Shown here piece after piece: positions 57,425 to 64,000 of a stretch of 64,000 nt of DNA. Made by a program: the position numbers and the translations under genes. This DNA comes from Rhipicephalus microplus (Eukaryota; Arthropoda; Arachnida; Ixodida; Ixodidae). The notes under the pieces were generated by a model that was not told the DNA's origin, made no database searches, and saw only the letters and a list, made by a program, of their open reading frames with translations. The stretch is from NCBI RefSeq assembly GCF_043290135.1, contig NC_134710.1, positions 10,674,821 through 10,738,820 on the forward strand, given 5' to 3'. Position 1 is the first letter of the stretch. Every line of letters begins with the position of its first letter.

Positions 57425-58966
57425 TTCCCTCATTCTCAGCGGCATCGAGGACGACACATGGGCCAACCCACTCGCAGCGCAGCTGTGTGGCACAGAAACC
57501 GAACTCATTGACAAAGCGGCTTTGCTCGACGCGAGGCGTCGCACGACCGTGTGTGCCGAGAACGACAAGAAACCGTCATCGTCTACAGCAAGCCGTGGTC
57601 AGGGTTCGAACCAGCGGGTGCCAGCCAGCAGCTCTGCCAACTTGCCGAAGGCCAACCCGCGCAACGATTTCTCGGGAGCTCCACACCCGCGGCCCATCTC
57701 TGCTCGTTCGTGCTTCAACTGCGGCGACATCGGTCACCTGTCCCGTGATTGCAGAAAGCCGAAAACGCCAACAACGATCAGAGCGGACGAGAAACGAGCG
57801 AAGAGGGACAATAGCAGCCACGAAACAGGGACTACGTCACCTAGGCAAGCGAACAGTTTTTTGCATTCGACGGGGGGCACATTACCAATAGTGTCCGGTA
57901 CTGCTAACAACCGACCCGTCCGCGTGTGCATTGACAGTGGCGCCAACTTATCCATCATGAGTGCCAATTCCTTGACGGACGACATTCCCACGCACGCATG
58001 GGTATCGCGCGAGAACATTGAAGTTCTAAACCGCAGCATATGCCCAACTCTCGCTGCGACGCTTGATGTGACACTGGGCACCACGAATGTGCGACTCGAG
58101 GACGTCGTGGTAACGGAACTGCCCATCGGCATCGACCTGATTCTGGGATCAGACTGGCGACGAATCGTGAACGTCGACGTAACGTTTCACACGTCAAACG
58201 ACGTGACTATCGTTCCAGTCGAGCCCTCCGGAAAATTTTCATCGTCCGAAGTGCCACCCCCGAAACAAGGCACACCACACCGCACCGGGGAAACGCTTAT
58301 TGTGACGTTCTGCCGGCAATCGGACGAGAGTGTTTCCAAGGACGAAGGGTATGTGCACCTCAACACGAAATGTCCCGCAGCCGACGAAGACTTCACGAGT
58401 CAAGTCGAAGACGCCACACGGAAGATAACGAAGGATGTCACCGAGGCAGAGAGGGAACAACTTCGCGCAATTCTGTTAAGGCATCACCAAGCGTTCACTT
58501 CCAAAGGCGACACTTTGGGAGTGTGTCCTCACACCGAGCACAGCATCGAACTCAGAGACAATATACCAGTGTCATCGAGGCCGTACAGGTGCTCACCGGC
58601 TGATCGCAAGTTCATCCGAGAACAGGTGAATGACTACCTCTCCAAGGGCATCATAAGGCCGAGCGAAAGCGAGTACGGTGCTCCAACGATAGTCGTCGAC
58701 CAACCGCACCACCCGACGACTCCACGAAGAATCGTACACGACTATCGCAAGCTCAACGAGAAAACCATCAACCCTTCTTATCCAATGCCCATCATGGAAG
58801 ACGTTATTGATGATGCCATGCGCGACGGATCGGCTTACTTCACTGTGTTGGACGTGAAGACGGCATTTCTGACTACACGAATGAAGCCGGACGACGTACA
58901 CAAGACCGCATTCGTCACTCCTGACGGAAAGTACGAATACCTTCGAATGGCCTTTGGGTTTTGCAA
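57425..58966 (+). pseudogene. Gypsy 3 Gag end, nucleocapsid, protease and RT N-terminal part
   Basis: The frame resumes with RISLILSGIEDDTWANPLAA (capsid end). It has an intact zinc knuckle, CFNCGDIGHLSRDC (C-x2-C-x4-H-x4-C, near 57714-57755). Next is a protease with CIDSGANLSIM (active DSG near 57930) and IDLILGSDWRR. RT follows: RPYRCSPADRKFIREQVNDY, then RIVHDYRKLNEKTINPSYPM and YFTVLDVKTAFLTTRMKPDD. Gag and pol share this frame without a stop, so a fused Gag-Pol is likely. A frameshift at about 58966, just after MAFGF, takes the RT into another frame. Confidence 0.85.
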
Positions 58967-59620
58967 GGCTCTCAGACCATGCAAAGAGTCATGCGTCGCA
59001 CGTTCGATGGCTTACCTAGGACAGCTACGTACATGAACGATGTCGGGCAGGGAGCCAAAACAGTGAGGGAGGCTTTGGATTTGCTGAACGAAGCACTCAG
59101 GAGAGTCGTGATCAACGGCTTGAAGATGGATCTCCGGAAACGCAAGTTGATTCAAGACAAAGTATCTTTCCTGGGTTACGTGATCTCCGCCGAAGGACGA
59201 ACACTGGGCGAATCCAGAGTTGCCGCTGTCGAGAAGTTCGAGCCGCATCGCAACGCAAAGAAGCTGTACTCCTTCCTGCAGTTCGCTAACCACTACCGAA
59301 AGTTCATACCGGAGTTTGCAAAGGTCACGCACAAGCTACGGCGCCTTCTGGCGAAGGACGTTCCTTTCGTATGGACTGACGCTCATGAAGCAACCGTCAA
59401 CGCCATAAAACACGCCTTGAAGAACCCACCGATTTTGGCGAGCTTCCGCCCAGACTGCCCGACTAACGTTCACGTCGACGCTTCGCAAACCGGGCTGGGT
59501 GCGGTGCTTTCTCAAACTCAAGACGGAAAGGAGCGAATCATAGAGTACGCAAGCAGATCACTAAACGAGCACGATCGTGGTCTACACTCTAATATGCTTG
59601 AGTGCATGGCGCTCCACTAG
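58961..59620 (+). pseudogene. Gypsy 3 RT catalytic loop to RNase H
   Basis: Continues the RT with TMQRVMRRTFDGL-like text, then TYMNDVGQGAKTVREALDLL. The catalytic Y-x-D-D is YMND, so the first aspartate is asparagine. The connection has SFLQFANHYRKFIPEFAKVT. RNase H starts with CPTNVHVDASQTGLGAVLSQ and has YASRSLNEHDRGLHSNMLEC. The frame ends at TAG (59618-59620) inside RNase H; the same frame is open again directly after. Confidence 0.88.
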
Positions 59621-61135
59621 GCGATCACTGAGAAGTTTCCGGTCTACCTGAGAGGAGGCCCTCGTTTTACAGTGTTCACGGACAACTTCAGCTTGTCATA
59701 CCTCGTCCAGAAGGGAGCCAGCAACCGCAGATTTGCGAGGTGGACGCTCGACTTAGCAGAGTACACCTTCGACGTCAAGCACAAGCCAGGACGCCAGAAC
59801 TCCGCTGCTGACGCACTCTCGAGGCCGTCGGAATCTGCAGAGGCTTTCGACCAGGGCGTTTCGACCCGAGACCTCCACTGCTACGCAGTAGTGGTCGGCA
59901 AACACAGTCGCCTACGCGAGTTTCAGGAGAGGGATACTGACTGCAAAAGATTTCGGGAGGAGGCCAAGCACAAATCTTCAGACTACGAGATCGAAAACGA
60001 CATACTGGTGAAGAAATCTCTCGAGGGAAGACGGGTCCGTCGGAGGGTGATCATTCCCGCTGCCCTCCGAAGCAGTGTGATGATCGTTTTCCACGACAAC
60101 AACGGCCACCTAGGCGTCGAGAAGACAAAAGACCTGATCCAGCGAAAGTACTGGTGGCCATCGATGAGAAAGGACATACGCGAGTATGTTGACTCCTGCC
60201 ACACGTGCCAGACTATCAACGCCCGCACGACACGGAATGAAGGTTGCCTCATCCTACGCGATATTCCTACTGAGCCAAATGCGGTGATATTCCTGGATCA
60301 CATGGGTCCGCTAAACGAGAAGGGAGACCACATCCTCGTGTGTATCGACCACGCCACGAGATACATGGACGCCGTGACCGTACCGAGCACTTCGTCGACG
60401 CACTACCTTGACTTCATGACAAACCGGTGGATTCCGCGATTTGGAGTTCCCAGCGTCATTATTACGGACCAAGCCAAGGGATTCGTGAACAAGAAAACCA
60501 ACCAATTCCATCGCAGACTGGGAATTGCTCATCAGAACTTCCCACCGTACTGGCCACAATCAAACGGACTGATCGAGCGAATGGTAGGAACATTGAAACA
60601 GGTGCTACGCAAAATGCTAAACAACAAAGACAAATGGCAGAAGGAACTACCCCGAGCAACGCTAGCAATCAACGCCACGAAGCATCGTCACAGTGGCCAC
60701 AGCCCATTTCGACTCATGCACGGCTACGACCCAAAACTGCCAGGAGAGCTCAACCTCGCCTCAGTCGAGGGAGACATCAACGAGTCTCATAGACTACACG
60801 ACTTGGCAAGGGGACGTGCGGAGACAAGAGAGAGGCTACTGCAGAGTCAGCGCAAAACAACGGTCCGATACGACAAGAAGCGGCGAACTCCGAGGTTCAT
60901 AACGGGGGACCTCGTCCTGCTTGAGTTGAGCGCTCGAGGCACATTAGACCCTCGCTATGAAGGTCCATTCGAGATAACGGCCCTCATCGGAGGAAACAGG
61001 GCCGAGATCCAAAGAGTACCCCACACACCGGGCATGATCAACCAAAAAATCGTCAACGTGGAGCAGCTTCGTAGATATAAGGAGCCGCTCCTAGAAGTTA
61101 CGGAACCATCGCCATCTAACGACACGCACGCCTGA
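59621..61135 (+). pseudogene. Gypsy 3 RNase H end and integrase
   Basis: After the TAG the frame continues with RNase H text, VFTDNFSLSYLVQK and NSAADALSRP. The integrase zinc-binding domain has FHDNNGHLG and DSCHTCQ (HHCC complete). The catalytic core has IFLDHMGP, IITDQAKGF and PQSNGLIERM, so D, D and E are kept. At the C terminus are LDPRYEGPFEI, a GPY/F-type motif, and a short tail. No stop interrupts its 500 codons, so the integrase itself looks usable; only the upstream part is broken. Confidence 0.9.
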
Positions 61136-61147
61136 GGACAGGCGCAA

Positions 61148-61161
61148 TTTTCGGGAGGGCC
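61148..61161 (+). promoter_or_regulatory. Polypurine tract candidate of gypsy 3
   Basis: TTTTCGGGAGGGCCT immediately precedes the 3' LTR, the position from which plus-strand DNA synthesis is primed. Confidence 0.6.
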
Positions 61162-61617
61162 TTGTCAGCGGCACTCGAGTTCGCACAGCTGAATTCTCCG
61201 GCAGCGTCTCATTCTCCAGCAGCGCCTCCTTCTCCGGTAGCGTCTCCGTGCTTGCTCGGGAAACGCTGCACTGCGTTAACGTGGACTCCGAGCCCTGAGC
61301 GCGTCCACTCGACGCGGTTGCCCATTGGTTCAACGAACATTCAAAAAACAAAAAGTGAGCTTTCGAGTGAGACCGCATAGCGACGCATCGCCAGAGAGAG
61401 GAGAACGAGCCGAGATTCGAGCCGGGACCACAGAGCAACGCATCGCAGAGCGAGCCGAGACGCGAGTGGCGTCGGACGTATCCTATCGAGCTCCTGCACC
61501 GAGTCCAGTTTCCTTTTACATGTTTACAACCACTGCCGATTCACTTGTAACTTAGCACAATACAGTTTTTCTTAAAATTTGAACCTTGCCTTGACTACAT
61601 TCATTCGGACATCGCTG

Positions 61618-61620
<3 letters not shown>
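61162..61620 (+). repeat. 3' LTR of gypsy 3 (459 bp)
   Basis: Intact LTR with perfect 8-bp inverted ends (TGTCAGCG / CGCTGACA). By eye it differs from the split 5' copy by about eleven substitutions and one 4-base indel (TGTTTACAACC against TGTAACC). Confidence 0.95.

Positions 61621-61696
<76 letters not shown>
61621..61696. repeat. (AT)n microsatellite, right of gypsy 3
   Basis: 38 AT units continuing the tract interrupted by the element. Confidence 0.98.
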
Positions 61697-61700
<4 letters not shown>

Positions 61701-61797
61701 TATAACAGACAGCAATGCCAAGGAATGTACAGGGGAAGTTATTAACATTAATGGAATGTAAATAAGAAGAAAGAAAAGTGGATGAAAAAATTACCAA

Positions 61798-61871
61798 CCG
61801 TAAGCAGGAATCGAACCTACGACCCTCGAATTACGCGTTCGATGCTCCAACCACTGAGCTACCACAGCGGC
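61798..61871 (-). tRNA. tRNA-Lys-like gene, probable pseudogene (copy 1)
   Basis: Minus strand: A box TAGCTCAGTGG and B box GGTTCGATTCC are intact. The D stem (GCTC/GAGC), anticodon stem (TCGAA/TTCGA) and T stem (GTAGG/CCTGC) pair. The acceptor stem is mispaired in about half its positions. The loop CGCGTAA lacks the universal U33 and would read CGU. Overall it resembles tRNA-Lys. TTTTTT follows within about 10 bases, a Pol III terminator. Confidence 0.6.
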
Positions 61872-62254
61872 ACTCCCTCCATCCACTTCCTCGGGCCTAT
61901 CTGTGAATTCAGAAGCAGGAGCGACAGTCAGCGCCATCCATAAGCCAAACAACGAGTGCGAAAACACTCCTATGCGCATGTTTGGCGTCACGTAGCACGT
62001 GAACCCATTATGAGCGGGCAGCTGATCAATTGTCCCTCTTATACAACCCAAACACACCAAGTCTGCCAGTACGAGACCCTCGTTCAATGAAAATAAGGGA
62101 AAGAAGTGTATACCTAAGGGCTCGTTTTTCCGTGTTTTTAACACAATAATAATGAGATATAACAGACAGCAATGCCAAGGAATGTACAGGGGAAGTTATT
62201 AACATTAATGGAATGTAAATAAGAAGAAAGAAAAGTGGATGAAAAAATTACCAA

Positions 62255-62328
62255 CCGTAAGCAGGAATCGAACCTACGACCCTCGAATTACGCGTTCGAT
62301 GCTCCAACCACTGAGCTACCACAGCGGC
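62255..62328 (-). tRNA. tRNA-Lys-like, probable pseudogene (copy 2)
   Basis: Same sequence and flanks as copy 1, 457 bases away, same orientation. Confidence 0.6.
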
Positions 62329-62446
62329 ACTCCCTCCATCCACTTCCTCGGGCCTATCTGTGAATTCAGAAGCAGGATTCAGAAGAAGGATTCAGAAGCA
62401 AGCTTCTGAATTCACAGATAGGCCCGAGGAAGTGGATGGAGGGAGT

Positions 62447-62520
62447 GCCGCTGTGGTAGCTCAGTGGTTGGAGCATCGAACGCGTAATTCGAGGGTCGTA
62501 GGTTCGATTCCTGCTTACGG
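62447..62520 (+). tRNA. tRNA-Lys-like, probable pseudogene (copy 3)
   Basis: First plus-strand copy, 46 bases right of the inversion point; T6 terminator at 62528-62533. Confidence 0.6.
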
Positions 62521-62903
62521 TTGGTAATTTTTTCATCCACTTTTCTTTCTTCTTATTTACATTCCATTAATGTTAATAACTTCCCCTGTACATTCCTTGG
62601 CATTGCTGTCTGTTATATCTCATTATTATTGTGTTAAAAACACGGAAAAACGAGCCCTTAGGTATACACTTCTTTCCCTTATTTTCATTGAACGAGGGTC
62701 TCGTACTGGCAGACTTGGTGTGTTTGGGTTGTATAAGAGGGACAATTGATCAGCTGCCCGCTCATAATGGGTTCACGTGCTACGTGACGCCAAACATGCG
62801 CATAGGAGTGTTTTCGCACTCGTTGTTTGGCTTATGGATGGCGCTGACTGTCGCTCCTGCTTCTGAATTCACAGATAGGCCCGAGGAAGTGGATGGAGGG
62901 AGT

Positions 62904-62977
62904 GCCGCTGTGGTAGCTCAGTGGTTGGAGCATCGAACGCGTAATTCGAGGGTCGTAGGTTCGATTCCTGCTTACGG
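62904..62977 (+). tRNA. tRNA-Lys-like, probable pseudogene (copy 4)
   Basis: Identical to copy 3 over the 74 bases, 457 bases further on. Confidence 0.6.
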
Positions 62978-63360
62978 TTGGTAATTTTTTCATCCACTTT
63001 TCTTTCTTCTTATTTACATTCCATTAATGTTAATAACTTCCCCTGTACATTCCTTGGCATTGCTGTCTGTTATATCTCATTATTATTGTGTTAAAAACAC
63101 GGAAAAACGAGCCCTTAGGTATACACTTCTTTCCCTTATTTTCATTGAACGAGGGTCTCGTACTGGCAGACTTGGTGTGTTTGGGTTGTATAAGAGGGAC
63201 AATTGATCAGCTGCCCGCTCATAATGGGTTCACGTGCTACGTGACGCCAAACATGCGCATAGGAGTGTTTTCGCACTCGTTGTTTGGCTTATGGATGGCG
63301 CTGACTGTCGCTCCTGCTTCTGAATTCACAGATAGGCCCGAGGAAGTGGATGGAGGGAGT

Positions 63361-63434
63361 GCCGCTGTGGTAGCTCAGTGGTTGGAGCATCGAACGCGTA
63401 ATTCGAGGGTCGTAGGTTCGATTCCTGCTTACGG
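63361..63434 (+). tRNA. tRNA-Lys-like, probable pseudogene (copy 5)
   Basis: Identical 74-base segment with the same terminator run. Confidence 0.6.
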
Positions 63435-63817
63435 TTGGTAATTTTTTCATCCACTTTTCTTTCTTCTTATTTACATTCCATTAATGTTAATAACTTCCCC
63501 TGTACATTCCTTGGCATTGCTGTCTGTTATATCTCATTATTATTGTGTTAAAAACACGGAAAAACGAGCCCTTAGGTATACACTTCTTTCCCTTATTTTC
63601 ATTGAACGAGGGTCTCGTACTGGCAGACTTGGTGTGTTTGGGTTGTATAAGAGGGACAATTGATCAGCTGCCCGCTCATAATGGGTTCACGTGCTACGTG
63701 ACGCCAAACATGCGCATAGGAGTGTTTTCGCACTCGTTGTTTGGCTTATGGATGGCGCTGACTGTCGCTCCTGCTTCTGAATTCACAGATAGGCCCGAGG
63801 AAGTGGATGGAGGGAGT

Positions 63818-63891
63818 GCCGCTGTGGTAGCTCAGTGGTTGGAGCATCGAACGCGTAATTCGAGGGTCGTAGGTTCGATTCCTGCTTACGG
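63818..63891 (+). tRNA. tRNA-Lys-like, probable pseudogene (copy 6)
   Basis: Identical 74-base segment; its unit is cut by the window end. Confidence 0.6.
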
Positions 63892-64000
63892 TTGGTAATT
63901 TTTTCATCCACTTTTCTTTCTTCTTATTTACATTCCATTAATGTTAATAACTTCCCCTGTACATTCCTTGGCATTGCTGTCTGTTATATCTCATTATTAT

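Larger units (their letters stand above)
53685..61620 (+). mobile_element. Ty3/gypsy LTR retrotransposon 3, nearly complete
   Basis: Two LTRs starting TGTCAGCG and ending CGCTG(A/G)CA frame gag and pol. A primer-binding-site candidate, TGGCGCATCCGACAGG, follows the 5' LTR at 56327. A purine-rich tract, CGGGAGGGCC, precedes the 3' LTR. The target is (AT)n, so the duplication (ATAT) cannot be delimited. The 5' LTR is split by 2.2 kb of later insertions. LTR identity by eye is about 97-98 percent outside the insertion. Coding lesions are two frameshifts, one TAG and a changed RT catalytic residue. Confidence 0.95.
61697..64000. repeat. 457-bp repeat: inverted pair plus tandem array
   Basis: The unit occurs in minus orientation at about 61697-62400 and in plus orientation from 62401 to the window end. 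The turn is at 62400/62401 (TTCAGAAGC-AA-GCTTCTGAA). Landmark spacing is exactly 457 bases in every pair checked (61798/62255, 62447/62904, 62904/63361, 63361/63818). Copies appear identical; a 117-codon frame overlapping the tRNA-like part has the same translation in all four complete copies, but it is only the tRNA-like sequence read as protein. The array continues beyond the window. At the turn ATTCAGAAG(C/A)AGG is repeated twice. Confidence 0.95.

Noticed and set aside
62447..62520. Functional threonine tRNA (CGT anticodon)
   Set aside because: Mispaired acceptor stem and G at position 33; more consistent with a diverged tRNA-Lys-derived sequence.
62631..63898. Repeated 117-codon frames identical in every array unit
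   Set aside because: The C-terminal part is the tRNA-like cassette read as protein (VAQWLEHRTRNSRVVGSIPA-type text), so the identity reflects recent DNA duplication, not a gene.
61697..64000. CRISPR-like regular repeat array
   Set aside because: Eukaryotic context, 457-bp units with internal Pol III boxes and no short repeat/unique spacer pattern.

Overview
The window is eukaryotic nuclear DNA with no bacterial-style gene layout. It is almost certainly from an ixodid (hard) tick. Several copies match, from memory, the tRNA-derived tick SINE known as Ruka. Around them are RTE-, CR1- and Penelope-like retroelements, three Ty3/gypsy elements, TIR transposon remnants and long (TCTA)n, (CA)n and (AT)n microsatellites. 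Most long reading frames are pieces of transposons. I find no complete host gene; the best host-gene candidate is one internal exon coding for a MYND-like zinc finger (45878-46015, minus strand).

Layout. 1-12930: a macrosatellite of about 3.77-kb units (starts at 1, 3775, 7542 and 11318). Each unit carries the same open or nearly open 230-280-codon frame, a Ruka SINE and a degenerate tRNA-like segment. Its fourth unit is cut by the 5' end of a LINE. 12931-15720: LINE 5'UTR/ORF1 followed by a decayed Penelope-like element (RT plus GIY-YIG endonuclease). 15721-31620: mostly unassigned AT-rich DNA holding a TIR transposon with a nested RTE copy, a MITE, a short direct repeat and a decayed CR1-like LINE. 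31624-37104: microsatellite and gypsy element 1 (full length, decayed). 37110-45780: a roughly 150-bp tick satellite, SINEs, two more RTE copies (one split by a SINE with a visible target-site duplication) and a long inverted repeat. 45780-48800: putative host exons. 49100-53216: gypsy element 2, split by LINE debris. 53217-61696: a deeply nested block. Gypsy element 3 sits in an (AT)n tract beside a hammerhead-ribozyme-like motif; its 5' LTR is split by another repeat, which is itself split by a LINE. 61697-64000: an inverted and tandem 457-bp array in which every unit carries a tRNA-Lys-like Pol III cassette.

How it fits together. Nothing here works as a pathway; the window records successive insertions. 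The LINE families can plausibly supply the machinery that moves the SINEs. All three gypsy copies carry a substitution at a catalytic aspartate (integrase in 1, reverse transcriptase in 2 and 3), so none looks autonomous, even though the LTRs of copy 3 are still about 97-98% alike by eye. The most interesting items are the macrosatellite with its modular frame, the SAP-domain Gag of gypsy 3, the hammerhead-like motif, and the identical tRNA-like array.
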